Positions 18,770 through 27,892 of a stretch of DNA of 61,475 bases are shown here, in pieces (positions within the stretch are counted from its first letter, which is position 1; every line of letters begins with the position of its first letter). A model generated the notes under the pieces. That model saw only the letters and a list, made by a program, of their open reading frames with translations, was not told where the DNA came from and made no database searches. The position numbers and the translations under genes were made by a program. This stretch comes from Acidovorax sp. FJL06 (GTDB taxonomy: Bacteria; Pseudomonadota; Gammaproteobacteria; Burkholderiales; Burkholderiaceae_C), in NCBI RefSeq assembly GCF_003852545.1, contig NZ_QAJR01000016.1, forward strand, positions 1-61,475, given 5' to 3'.

Positions 18770-21451
18770 TCACCCGGGCAGGTCGAGGTCTTCGGCGGTG
18801 GCGGTGGACTCCAGCAACACCTCCAGCTCCGCCACGGGCATGGGCCGCCCCAGCAGGTAGCCCTGGAAGAACATGCAGCCATACTGGGCCAGCAGCTTCT
18901 TCTGTGCCTCGGTCTCCACGCCTTCGGCGATCACGTCCAGCTCCAGGTTGCGCGCCATGCCCAGGATGGTCTGCACGATCACATCGTCGGTGTGCCGCAC
19001 GCCCAGGTTGCGCACAAAGGACTGGTCGATCTTGAGCTGGTCCAGGGGCAGCCGCGTGAGGTAGGCCAGCGAGGAGTAGCCGGTGCCAAAGTCGTCCACC
19101 GAGAACCGCACGCCCTTGGTCTTGAGCGTGCCGATCTTGGCGATGGTGTCCTCCACGTTGTCCAGCACCAGGGATTCGGTGAGTTCCAGCTTGAGCAGGT
19201 GGGGGCGCGCGCCCGTCTCGCGCAGCACCTCGACGACGCGCGCCACGAAGTCGCGCTGGCGGAACTGCCGTGCGCTCACGTTGACCGACAGCTGCAGGTT
19301 CTGCAAGCGCGGCTCGCCCTGCCAGGCGGCCAGCTGCTCGCAGGCGGTGCGCAGCACCCAGTGGCCCATGGGCACGATGAGTTCGCTCTCTTCCGCCACC
19401 CCGATGAAGGCCCCCGGCGCCACCAGGCCACGCTCGGGGTGCTGCCAGCGGATCAGCGCCTCGGCCCCCACCATGCGGCCGTCCAGGTGGAACTGCGGCT
19501 GGTAGTGCAGCACGAACTGGCGCGCGGTCAGCGCCGCCTGCAGGTCGGCTTCGAGCTGCGCGCGCAGGCTGATGGCGATCTGCATCTGCGGGTCAAAAAA
19601 GCACAGCGCGTTGCGGCCCTGCGATTTGACCTGGTACATGGCAATGTCGGCCTGCTTGAGCAGATCGACCGAGGACTGGATCGCGCCGCCCATCAGCGTA
19701 GCGCCGATGCTGGGCGTGCTGTGGTGGGCATGCCCACCGAGCGTGTAGGGCACGTTGAGCTTGCGCAGGATCTTCTCGCCCACGCGGCGGGCATAGGCGG
19801 CCGCTTCCTCGCCGACGGCGGAAAGATCGCCCAGCATGACCACGAACTCATCACCGCCCAGCCGCGCCACCGTGTCTTCGCGCCGCACGCAGGTCTTCAG
19901 CCGCTGGGCCACCTGGCGCAGCAGCATGTCGCCCACCTCGTGGCCCCGGGTGTCGTTCAGGGTCTTGAAGTGGTCCAGGTCGAGAAACAGCAGGGCCCCG
20001 TACTGGCCGCTGCGCGCACTGGCGGCAATGGCCTGCTGCATGCGGTCCATGAGCAGGCGGCGGTTGGGCAGGTTGGTCAGCGGATCATAGAAAGCGAGGT
20101 TCTCGATCTCGGCGCCGGCCCGCCGCAGGGCGGTCACGTCGTGGTAGCTGATGACCAGGCCCCCGTCGGGGGTGGCGCGCTCCGTGATCTGGATGGTGCG
20201 CCCATTGGAGTACACCTGTTCATGGGGTTCTTGCTGCAGCTGTTTTTGCCGTTGCAGGCGCTGCTCCACCCAGCGCGGGTGCTCGCCATCGGCCAGCAGG
20301 GGGTGGTGGTGCTTAACGGTTTCCTCGATCACCGACCGAAACGGCAGCCGGGGCGCCACGATGCCCTTGAGCCAGGGGAAGATCACTTCAAACTGGCTGT
20401 TCCATTGCACCACGCGGTTCTCGTTGTCGAGCAGCAAGAAGCCGCTGACCATGGACTCCAGCGCCTGGTCGAGCGTGGCCTTGGATTGCGCAATGGCCGC
20501 ACGGGCCTGCGCAAGCCGGTCCAGGTAGCGCACGGCCAGCCCGCCCGCCGCCAGGATCATGGCAATGAAAACCATGGCCGTCAGCGCGATGGCGTCGCGC
20601 TGGTCACGCCAGCTGCTCAGCGCCTCCTGCAGCGGAATGCTTGCGGAAATCCGCAGGTCCTGGTACAGGATGGGCCGAAACACCACCAGTGCGGGCTCGC
20701 CGGTGAGGCGCGCCGGGGCCTTCCACTCCATGCCCAGGTCCACCAGATCGCCCAGCGGCGGCGTCAGCGTGGGCGCAATCACCTCTTCACGGCCAGGCAC
20801 GCCCAGCAGCAACTGCCCCCCCGCACGTTCGAGCGTGACCTGCAGGCCGCTGATGTCCACCCCCTGGAGCAGCACCGAGCCCAGGCTTGCCACCGGCAAT
20901 TCGGCCACGGCCACCACCCGGGTGCTGTCGGCCAGGCGCAGGTGGCGCGCAAAGTACAGGACCCGCTCGGAGCTTGCAAAGCTCACCATGGGGGCGCTGA
21001 CCACCAGGGCAGACACCGGCTGCTCTAGCACGGTCTCGAGGAATCCCGCCGGCAACTGCACCGCAAGCCCGCCGCTGGCCGGATCGGAAGAGGCCATGGT
21101 TTTGCCCGCGCCGTCCAGCAGGGCAACGTAACGCACCATCAGGTTCTGGCGCGCGGAAGTGCGCAGCCGCTGGCTGGCAGAGTCCGGGTCGATCCACGCG
21201 GCCGTCGCGCTCGACAGGCCCAGCAACTCGTCCATGCTCGCCAGCAGCACATCCACCGCCAGCAGTGAGCGGTTGAGTGCAGCCTCGGCGCCCGCCACAA
21301 AGCGCGTGGCCTGGGCCTCGTTGTCGTCCAGGGCCACCTTGCGGGCATTCCAGGCCACCGCCGCGGCCACCAGCACCACGGCCACCACAAACACCACAAC
21401 CCCAGCCCCCACAAAGGCCTTGATGCGCAATGGTGTCGTGGGCTCCCTCAT
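18770..21451 (-). CDS. membrane GGDEF-EAL protein with periplasmic sensor and PAS-like domain
   Basis: An 893-residue c-di-GMP enzyme. Order: TM1 (about 12-33), a periplasmic sensor of some 250 residues (about 36-285), TM2 (about 287-309), a PAS-like domain (about 325-440), GGDEF (about 450-615) and EAL (about 635-885). GGDEF is intact at 532-536 with an RRED inhibitory-site motif exactly 5 residues before it. The EAL domain keeps EALIRW (664 on), NVSARQF, ELTES, DDFGTGYSSL and KIDQSFV. Both synthesis and breakdown of c-di-GMP therefore look possible. Its ATG directly follows the TAA of the upstream binding-protein gene, so the two are translationally coupled. Confidence 0.93.
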   Translation of the reverse strand: MREPTTPLRIKAFVGAGVVVFVVAVVLVAAAVAWNARKVALDDNEAQATRFVAGAEAALNRSLLAVDVLLASMDELLGLSSATAAWIDPDSASQRLRTSARQNLMVRYVALLDGAGKTMASSDPASGGLAVQLPAGFLETVLEQPVSALVVSAPMVSFASSERVLYFARHLRLADSTRVVAVAELPVASLGSVLLQGVDISGLQVTLERAGGQLLLGVPGREEVIAPTLTPPLGDLVDLGMEWKAPARLTGEPALVVFRPILYQDLRISASIPLQEALSSWRDQRDAIALTAMVFIAMILAAGGLAVRYLDRLAQARAAIAQSKATLDQALESMVSGFLLLDNENRVVQWNSQFEVIFPWLKGIVAPRLPFRSVIEETVKHHHPLLADGEHPRWVEQRLQRQKQLQQEPHEQVYSNGRTIQITERATPDGGLVISYHDVTALRRAGAEIENLAFYDPLTNLPNRRLLMDRMQQAIAASARSGQYGALLFLDLDHFKTLNDTRGHEVGDMLLRQVAQRLKTCVRREDTVARLGGDEFVVMLGDLSAVGEEAAAYARRVGEKILRKLNVPYTLGGHAHHSTPSIGATLMGGAIQSSVDLLKQADIAMYQVKSQGRNALCFFDPQMQIAISLRAQLEADLQAALTARQFVLHYQPQFHLDGRMVGAEALIRWQHPERGLVAPGAFIGVAEESELIVPMGHWVLRTACEQLAAWQGEPRLQNLQLSVNVSARQFRQRDFVARVVEVLRETGARPHLLKLELTESLVLDNVEDTIAKIGTLKTKGVRFSVDDFGTGYSSLAYLTRLPLDQLKIDQSFVRNLGVRHTDDVIVQTILGMARNLELDVIAEGVETEAQKKLLAQYGCMFFQGYLLGRPMPVAELEVLLESTATAEDLDLPG

Positions 21452-22549
21452 TTATTTCGCGGGTGCTGCCATCAGGCCACGCGCGGGGCCGATGGTCTGG
21501 TTCCAGGCCTGGGCGCAGCGCGCGCCGCAACGCTGCACCCAGCGCGGCAGCACGGTGGAGGCAAGGATGTCCTGACGGCTGCGCTCATCCTGCGGGGAGG
21601 CCGGCACCACCACCATGGCGCCCTTGGCGCCCCCGGTGCAGGTGGGCGCGCCCCGGTTGCAGGCCAGCCCTTCGGCCGTTTCGCGTTCGGACTCGGCCCA
21701 GATGGCGGCCTCCAGCCGGGGCAGCTCGCGCTTGAGCAGCTCGCGCAGCTCGGCCGGCAGGCCCGCCCAGGCGGCCTGGTTGGCACCAAAGATGGCCAGG
21801 CCCCAGGTCACGGGCAAGGTGTGCACATGGGAGGTGATAGTGGGCAGGCCCAGCATGTTGCCCGACATGGTGCCCGTGATCGCGCACTCGGTGTTGCCCG
21901 CCGTCAAGCTCGGCACGATCTGGGAAAAACTGGTCAGCACCGGCACGCCCCCCAGCGCGCCCACAAAATCGGCCTGCGTGGACGAAGACACCCGGATGCG
22001 GCGCCCCGACAGGTCGGACAGCGTGCGCAGCGGCTTCTTGCAAAACACCACCTGGGCCGGGTAGACGTAGATCGCCAGAGCCTCCACGCCATGCTGGTCC
22101 CGCAAGGCCTTTTCGAGGTAGGGGCGGAAGGCGGTGAGCGTGGTCCGAAGCGTGGCGATGTCCGGGTTCAGGCCCGCCAGGTCGGGAGCGGTGTACTCGG
22201 GGTACTGCGAGGTGAACGAGCTCATCAGGGTGGTGCCAAACGGCACCACGCCCAGCTGCAGCAGGCGCAGCATCTCGTTGCCAGGCACACCCGCCCGGTC
22301 GAAGGGCACGATCTCTGCCTGGAACTTGCCGCCACTCAGGCGGGACAGCTCCTTGCTCCAGAACGGCTCTTCCTGGCGGGTGTACTGGTTCACCCCCGCC
22401 AGCCCGCCCACCACACGCAGTTTGTAAGCGGCTGCAGCGCCCGCCGAAGGTTCTGCCGCATGCACACAACCCCACGCGGCCAGCGCCGCGCACAGGAAGA
22501 CTGCGCAGCGGCGCAAGCGAGGAATCAGAGCAGTGGATTTTGGATGCAT
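21452..22549 (-). CDS. TRAP-type (DctP-like) periplasmic solute-binding protein
   Basis: A 365-residue secreted protein with a signal peptide (RLRRCAVFLCAALAAWGCVHA) and a DctP-type fold: EEPFWSKELSRLSGGKFQAE, FDRAGVPGNEMLRLLQLGVV and the ligand-arginine region LSGRRIRVSSSTQADFVGAL. No TRAP membrane subunits (DctQ/DctM) are nearby. Instead the stop codon touches the start codon of a transmembrane GGDEF-EAL gene. I infer a sensory role: the binding protein presents a ligand to the periplasmic domain of the c-di-GMP enzyme. The Cys pair near the C-terminus (CNRGAPTC) could form a disulfide. Confidence 0.85.
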   Translation of the reverse strand: MHPKSTALIPRLRRCAVFLCAALAAWGCVHAAEPSAGAAAAYKLRVVGGLAGVNQYTRQEEPFWSKELSRLSGGKFQAEIVPFDRAGVPGNEMLRLLQLGVVPFGTTLMSSFTSQYPEYTAPDLAGLNPDIATLRTTLTAFRPYLEKALRDQHGVEALAIYVYPAQVVFCKKPLRTLSDLSGRRIRVSSSTQADFVGALGGVPVLTSFSQIVPSLTAGNTECAITGTMSGNMLGLPTITSHVHTLPVTWGLAIFGANQAAWAGLPAELRELLKRELPRLEAAIWAESERETAEGLACNRGAPTCTGGAKGAMVVVPASPQDERSRQDILASTVLPRWVQRCGARCAQAWNQTIGPARGLMAAPAK

Positions 22550-22721
22550 GGCGAACAATGGGGAGCAGTATTCCACCAATTTTTCAGCCCAACGGACAAG
22601 CTGTCGGCAAAACACCACGGGCGAGCCACCGTGAGAATTGGTGAGTGGCACAGCCCATGGGAAACCCACCGCAATTTACCTCATCTGCATGCCGCCGCAC
22701 GCCTTCGCCGCGCGCTGCACA

Positions 22722-23552
22722 TCAGAAAGTGCCTGGGTAGGCGCCGCCATCCGCCAGCACGTTCTGCCCCGTCATGTAGCCCGCCTGGGTACTGCACAGA
22801 AACGCGCAGATCGCACCGAACTCGTCGGCCGTGCCATAGCGCCCCGCCGGGATCTGCGCCTGCTGGGCGGCACGCACATCATCCACGCTCTTGCCCGCCT
22901 TGCCTGCGGCCGCCGTCACGGTGGCCGCCAGCCGGTCGGTATCGAATTTACCGGGCAGCAGGTTGTTGATGGTCACGCCCCGCGCCGCGATCTTGCTGCG
23001 CGACACGCCGGCCACAAAGCCCGTGAGGCCGCTGCGCGCGCCATTGGACAGGCCCAGGATGTCAATGGGCGCCTTCACCGCGCTCGACGTGATGTTGACG
23101 ATGCGGCCAAAGCCCCGTGCCGCCATGCCATCCACCGTGGCCTGGATGAGTTCGATGGGGGTGAGCATGTTGGCGTCCACCGCCTTGATCCAGGCCTCCC
23201 GGTCCCAATCGCGGAAATCCCCCGTGGGAGGCCCTCCGGCGTTCGTGACCACGATGTCGAAATCACGCCCCGGCCCCCCCGCCACGGAAAACACCGCCGC
23301 CCGCCCTGCGGGGGTGGTGATGTCGGCGGCCACGGCCAGGACCTGGGGAAGAACACTTGTTTTTCCGCTGGCTGCGACATTGTTGGCAATTTCCGCGGTG
23401 AGTCGCAGGGCGGCCTGCTCCAGAGCCTCTACATTGCGAGCATTGATGACCACATTGACCCCCTCGCGCACCAAGGCCTGCGCGCAACCGTAGCCCAACC
23501 CCTTGCTCGCGCCACACACGAGCGCCCATTTGCCTGTGATACCCAAATCCAT
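22722..23552 (-). CDS. SDR family oxidoreductase with altered active site
   Basis: A 276-residue short-chain dehydrogenase. The nucleotide-binding motif is GASKGLGYGCA and the NAG motif is NAGGPPTGDF. The catalytic Ser region is present (NITSSAVKAP), but where YxxxK is expected the sequence reads LSNGARSG, so Tyr appears replaced by Ser and Lys by Arg. A group of FabG-like proteins in Burkholderiales shares this form. It may be inactive as a classical dehydrogenase, or use other residues. The start is the ATG at 23550-23552. Confidence 0.85.
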   Translation of the reverse strand: MDLGITGKWALVCGASKGLGYGCAQALVREGVNVVINARNVEALEQAALRLTAEIANNVAASGKTSVLPQVLAVAADITTPAGRAAVFSVAGGPGRDFDIVVTNAGGPPTGDFRDWDREAWIKAVDANMLTPIELIQATVDGMAARGFGRIVNITSSAVKAPIDILGLSNGARSGLTGFVAGVSRSKIAARGVTINNLLPGKFDTDRLAATVTAAAGKAGKSVDDVRAAQQAQIPAGRYGTADEFGAICAFLCSTQAGYMTGQNVLADGGAYPGTF

Positions 23553-23619
23553 AACAATCCTCTTCTCTACCGCTGCAGTTCGCAGCTCGGCAAATCATCA
23601 TAAATGGAGAGTCAAAGAG

Positions 23620-24237
23620 ATGAACTGGCAGCACCGAGGAGCCCTGGCCGTCTGGTTGGCCTTCGCCGCATGGGCCGCTCCGGTCGTCAGCGCCCACGCG
23701 CAGGAATCCGCAGTGATCAAGCGCGCTACCCAATTGCGCGACGCGCCTTCGGATACCGGCGCCAGCGTAGCGCCGCTGGAGGCCAACTCGGTCGTCACCC
23801 GCAGCAATGAGCGCAAAGGTGCGTGGGCCAGGGTGAGCACGCAGCAAGGTGCGACAGGCTGGGTGCATATGTTCGACCTGGGGCCTCAAACGGGCTCGGC
23901 CAATGCCAGCAACAACTCAGCCACCAGCGGCCTGCGGGGAGTCGGTGGCCTGTTCGGCGGCAACAGCGGCGCCACCACCACGGCGACCTCCACCGTGGGC
24001 ATTCGCGGCCTGGGCGCTGAAGACATTGCCAAGGCACAGCCCAACCCGGCGGCCGTGGGCCAGGCCGAAGGCCTGCGCGTGAACGCCGACCAGGCACGCC
24101 AGTTCGCCCAGTCTGCATCGCTGCATGCCCGCGACGTGCCCGCCATGGCCCAGCCTGCCCTGCCCTCGGGCGGCGCAGGCAACCGCTCCGGCGGCAGCTC
24201 TGGCAACCCCTCCGACCCCAACTACAGCCCCAACTGA
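23620..24237 (+). CDS. secreted SH3-domain protein
   Basis: A 205-residue protein with a signal peptide (LAVWLAFAAWAAPVVSAHAQ), a bacterial SH3 domain (about 30-85: RATQLRDAPSDTGASVAPLE, GAWARVSTQQGATGWVHMFD) and a long Gly/Ser/Asn-rich tail. Bacterial SH3 domains often bind peptidoglycan. The gene lies 10 bases upstream of the M48 protease, so the two proteins probably work together in the periplasm. I chose MNWQHRG because agagatg gives an RBS at 5-8 bases and a proper signal peptide follows. Confidence 0.82.
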   Translation: MNWQHRGALAVWLAFAAWAAPVVSAHAQESAVIKRATQLRDAPSDTGASVAPLEANSVVTRSNERKGAWARVSTQQGATGWVHMFDLGPQTGSANASNNSATSGLRGVGGLFGGNSGATTTATSTVGIRGLGAEDIAKAQPNPAAVGQAEGLRVNADQARQFAQSASLHARDVPAMAQPALPSGGAGNRSGGSSGNPSDPNYSPN

Positions 24238-24247
24238 GGAGATGACC

Positions 24248-25222
24248 ATGCATCGGAATTCCGGCTGGAAGCGCTGCGCGGGCGTGGCCACCCTGTTCGC
24301 GGCACTGGCTGCAGCCCCTCTGGCGGCCCACAGCCAGAACGTCATGAACATCCTGAACTCGCTGGGCGGAGGCCTGGGCTCGGCCATCACGGGCGGCAAG
24401 CCCGCCCCGGCAGCGCAGGGTGACGACCTGATCAGCCTGCTGACCCAGTCGATGGAGAACATCGACGAGGCCAAGGAGATCGAGATCGGCCGCCAGTTGG
24501 CCGCCCTGCTGTTGGGCGCCAAGCCCGCCCACCCGGACATGGCGCTCCAACGCTACGTGAACCGCCTGGGCCGCTGGATCAGCCTGCAGTCGCCCCGCCC
24601 CGGACTGCCCTGGACGTTCGTGGTGCTCGACGACCCCGGCTACAACGCCTTCGCCGCGCCCGGCGGCTATGTGTTTGTGACCAAGGGCCTGATCGACCGC
24701 TGCGCCGACGAATCCGAACTGGCGGGCATCCTGGCGCACGAGATCACGCATGTGACCTCCAAGCACCACCTGCAGGCCATCCGGCAAAGCGCGATGGCGG
24801 GCGTCGGCACACAGTTGCTGGCCTCGCAAATCCGCACGAGCAACATGGCCGGCCAGCTGGTCAAAGACCAATTGCTGTCGCTGTTCCGCACGGTCTACAC
24901 CAAAGGGCTGAGCCAGTCCGACGAGTTCGAAGCCGATCGCAGCGGTGTGGCGATGGCGGCCAAGGCCGGCTTCGACCCCTATGGCCTGGTGTCGGTGCTG
25001 CAGCAGTTGCGCACCGTCACGCCAGACAACCCGATGTTCACGCTCACCATGTCCACCCACCCCGCCGCCCAGGCACGCCTGGACTACCTGGAGCAGTCCA
25101 TGGGCCGGCAGCTGGACGGCCTGGGTGGATCGCGGGCCACCATCGCGCAGCGCCTGGGGGGCGGCAACAGCGCTCCGCCCGCACCTGCGGCCCGGCCCGC
25201 GCCGGCCAAAAAGGCGGGCTGA
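24248..25222 (+). CDS. periplasmic M48 family zinc metalloprotease
   Basis: A 324-residue secreted peptidase with a signal peptide (VATLFAALAAAPLAAHSQ) and the M48 active site HEITH inside GILAHEITHVTSKHHL; the third zinc ligand is the Glu of SDEFEADRSGV. The C-terminus is Pro/Ala-rich. Two ATGs are available, at 24242 and 24248. I prefer 24248 because gaggag (24236-24241) is then 6 bases away. Relatives (LoiP/BepA type) take part in outer-membrane protein quality control. It forms an operon with the SH3 gene. Confidence 0.88.
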   Translation: MHRNSGWKRCAGVATLFAALAAAPLAAHSQNVMNILNSLGGGLGSAITGGKPAPAAQGDDLISLLTQSMENIDEAKEIEIGRQLAALLLGAKPAHPDMALQRYVNRLGRWISLQSPRPGLPWTFVVLDDPGYNAFAAPGGYVFVTKGLIDRCADESELAGILAHEITHVTSKHHLQAIRQSAMAGVGTQLLASQIRTSNMAGQLVKDQLLSLFRTVYTKGLSQSDEFEADRSGVAMAAKAGFDPYGLVSVLQQLRTVTPDNPMFTLTMSTHPAAQARLDYLEQSMGRQLDGLGGSRATIAQRLGGGNSAPPAPAARPAPAKKAG

Positions 25223-25331
25223 AGTCCGCTGCGCGGGCAAGGCCTGCCGCAGTTTTCTGGCACGGGAGCGCCCCGGCTTCGGCGGGCCCATCGGCCCGAG
25301 TGGCTTTTCCAGAGAACCGGCCCAAAGGTTC

Positions 25332-26216
25332 TCAGACTGACTGGCGCCGCACCGCGCGGGTAAACACAAAAATCCCAGCCACCACCAGCGCCGTGCCCGC
25401 CGCCACCCAGACGGTGAAGGGCTCGCCCAGGATCCACACCCCCATGAGGATGGTGGACAGCGGGCCCACCATGCCGGCCTGGGCGGCCATGCCCGCACCA
25501 ATGCGCTCGATGGCCATCATCACCATCACCACCGGCGCGGCCGTGCACAAGGTGGCGTTCAGAACGGAGAGCCAGATCACCTCGGGTGCCACCACGGCCG
25601 CCGCCAGGGGCCGCAGCACTGCAAACTGCGCCAGGCAACACAGGCAGGCCACCGTCGTCGCCAGCCCCACCAGTCGCAAGGCCCCCAGGCGTTGCACCAT
25701 TTCGCCGCTGTAGACCAGGTAGATGGCGTAGCTCACGGCGCTCAGGAACACCAGCAGCGCCCCCCAGGCCACGTTGGTGCCCTGCAGGTTGGCCTCGTGG
25801 CCAAACACCAGCACCACGCCGCAGTAGCTGACCAGCATGCCCGCAGCCTGTGCCCAGCGGATGCCCCGCCCATACAGCAGCCAGCCCAGCAGCACGACCA
25901 GCGTGGGGTTGAGGTACAGGATGAGCCGCTCCAGGCTGGCGCTGATGTAGGCCAGCCCGGCAAAGTCCAGAAAGCTGGCCAGGTAGTAGCCCGTGACCCC
26001 CAGGCCCAGCACGCCCAGCCAGTCCTTGCGCGTGAGCGGCGGCTTGCCACGGCTCGCCCACCAGGCCATTACGGCAAAGATGGGCAGGGCAAACAGCATG
26101 CGGTACATGATGAGCGTGACCGCATCCACACCGTGGCGGTACGCCAGCTTGACGATGATGGCCTTGCCGCTGAATGCGATGGAGCCGCACAGCGCCAGCA
26201 GAAGGCCGGACGCCAT
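25332..26216 (-). CDS. EamA/DMT family transporter
   Basis: A 294-residue inner-membrane protein with ten hydrophobic helices in two EamA repeats (SIAFSGKAIIVKLAYRHGVD; VMMAIERIGAGMAAQAGMVG with WILGEPFTVWV). It is a different subfamily from the carrier at 17831. The start MASGLLLALCG at 26216 puts the first helix right at the N-terminus; the longer open frame upstream has no transporter features. Substrate unknown. The 255 bases upstream (26217-26471) hold no gene that I can support. Confidence 0.87.
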   Translation of the reverse strand: MASGLLLALCGSIAFSGKAIIVKLAYRHGVDAVTLIMYRMLFALPIFAVMAWWASRGKPPLTRKDWLGVLGLGVTGYYLASFLDFAGLAYISASLERLILYLNPTLVVLLGWLLYGRGIRWAQAAGMLVSYCGVVLVFGHEANLQGTNVAWGALLVFLSAVSYAIYLVYSGEMVQRLGALRLVGLATTVACLCCLAQFAVLRPLAAAVVAPEVIWLSVLNATLCTAAPVVMVMMAIERIGAGMAAQAGMVGPLSTILMGVWILGEPFTVWVAAGTALVVAGIFVFTRAVRRQSV

Positions 26217-26471
26217 GTGCGTCCTGGCCGTGGGTGCCGGGTGGAAAGCTTGCGCGGATGGGGGTGGGACGGAAGACACGGGGCCTCGGATTTTCCTGGT
26301 CAAAACATGCACTGGCGGGGCACGCCGTGCACGCACCGCCCGAAAGCCAACGAGTGTGGCACGGCATCTCCACCCGTGCCATCGAGGCTGCACGCGGGAG
26401 CCCCCTTGATCAACGATGGCAGGGACAGCCCAACACCCGCCCCGCCTCGGCGCCCCTGCGCGGAAGCCGCC

Positions 26472-27770
26472 TCAGCCGTGCTTGTGGAACACCTTGTGGT
26501 GCAAGCGCCGCAGCGACCACCACACCCCCACGGCCACCACCGGGATCGCAATCGCCGCTGTGGTCTCGGGCGACAGGGGCCAGCCCAGCTTCTGCGCCCC
26601 CTTGGCCAGGTAGCTCACCAGGCCCACGATGTAGTAGGTGATCGCCGCCACGGACAGGCCTTCCACGGTGGACTGCATCTTGAGCTGCAGGTCCTGCCGG
26701 TGGTTCATGGTGGTCAGCAGCGCCTGGCTGCTTTGCTGCTGCTCGATCTCCACACGCGTGCGCAGCAGGTTGCTCATGCGGGAGACGCGCTGCGACAGCG
26801 CGTCCTGGCGGCGGGTGGCCCACTCGCAGGTGCTGCGCGCGGGGCTCAGGCGCCGGTCCATGAACTCGCGGATGGTCTGCATGCCCGCCAGGCGCGATTC
26901 GGCAATGTCCTCGATGCGCTTGTCCAGCAGCTCGAAATAGGCGCTGCTGGCCGAGAACCGCGAATGCGAGGCCGCATGCTGGCTCTCCACCTGCCCGGCC
27001 AGCCGGGTCAGGCGGTCCAGCAGGGCCGGTTCATCGTCGCGGTTGACCGTGCGGATCGCGTTGGCCAACTCGGCCAGCTCGCGTTCGGCAAAGGCCAGTT
27101 CGCTGGCCGCCTCGCGGGCGGCAGGCAGACCGAGCAGCGCAGCCATGCGGTAGGTTTCGATTTCCAGCAGGCGCTGCACCAGGCGCCCCAGGCGGCGCGG
27201 CGTCATGCCCCCCGCCAGCAGCACCATGCGCGAAAAGCCATCGGCATGGATCGCAAAGTCGGTGTAGACCTCGCCGTGGCCATCGGCCACCGTGGATGCC
27301 ACCAGCGTGTCTTCGTGCAGCACATGCTTGACCAGCGAGCCCGAGCCAAAGGTGTGCGTGGGCAGCACCCACAGGTTCAAGCTGCACAGGCACTGCCCCG
27401 GCAGGGCCGCCAGCCAGTCGCGGGGCACGGCATCCACGGCACTGGCGGGCTCGCGTTCGCCAAAGGCCTCCACGGGGGCTGGCACCATGAAGGTCCAGGT
27501 CACGAACTCGGTGTGCAGCTCCCAGCGCATGCGAAAGGCGCCCAGGTCCATCCGCAGGTGGGTGGTGTGGGCATCGGGCAGGGCCATGTGGTGGTCCCGC
27601 AGGAGCGCAGCCACATGGGCCCGGCTCGCCTCGCGCCCGGCGGCATCGGCCAGCATCACGATATGTGCAATGGCCAGGGGGGCGTTCATCGCCTCGGGCG
27701 GGCGGGCGTGGATTTCGTTGTGCAGCATGGCCCGGTGGGGGTGCTGCGCTGGATGGAATGGAGTGGACAT
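26472..27770 (-). CDS. DUF3422 family membrane protein
   Basis: A 432-residue protein of the DUF3422 family. The N-terminal part begins HPHRAMLHNEIHARPPEAM, the family signature. It is followed by a long helical region (about 200-370) rich in heptad-like segments (DRLTRLAGQVESQHAASHSR, SSQALLTTMNHRQDLQLKMQ). Two C-terminal membrane helices (AAITYYIVGLVSYLA and AIAIPVVAVGVWWSL) end in a basic tail, a layout resembling CorA-like or chaperone-anchored proteins. The function is unknown. The start MSTPFHPAQ is at 27768-27770. Confidence 0.85.
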   Translation of the reverse strand: MSTPFHPAQHPHRAMLHNEIHARPPEAMNAPLAIAHIVMLADAAGREASRAHVAALLRDHHMALPDAHTTHLRMDLGAFRMRWELHTEFVTWTFMVPAPVEAFGEREPASAVDAVPRDWLAALPGQCLCSLNLWVLPTHTFGSGSLVKHVLHEDTLVASTVADGHGEVYTDFAIHADGFSRMVLLAGGMTPRRLGRLVQRLLEIETYRMAALLGLPAAREAASELAFAERELAELANAIRTVNRDDEPALLDRLTRLAGQVESQHAASHSRFSASSAYFELLDKRIEDIAESRLAGMQTIREFMDRRLSPARSTCEWATRRQDALSQRVSRMSNLLRTRVEIEQQQSSQALLTTMNHRQDLQLKMQSTVEGLSVAAITYYIVGLVSYLAKGAQKLGWPLSPETTAAIAIPVVAVGVWWSLRRLHHKVFHKHG

Positions 27771-27829
27771 GCGGACCTCTGCCCTGATTGTGTACCGGCA
27801 ACGGCGGCCGGCAGCAGACGCCACTGCCC

Positions 27830-27860
27830 AAAAAACAACGGCACCCGAAGGTGCCGTTGT
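27830..27860 (-). terminator. intrinsic terminator after tctA
   Basis: On the minus strand an 11-bp stem (acaacggcacc and ggtgccgttgt) closes a TTCG tetraloop and is followed by TTTTTT. It lies 32 bases after the tctA stop and separates tctBA from the DUF3422 gene. Confidence 0.92.
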
Positions 27861-27892
27861 GCAGGGCGGGAAAGAGACAGCCCCGAAGGCGA

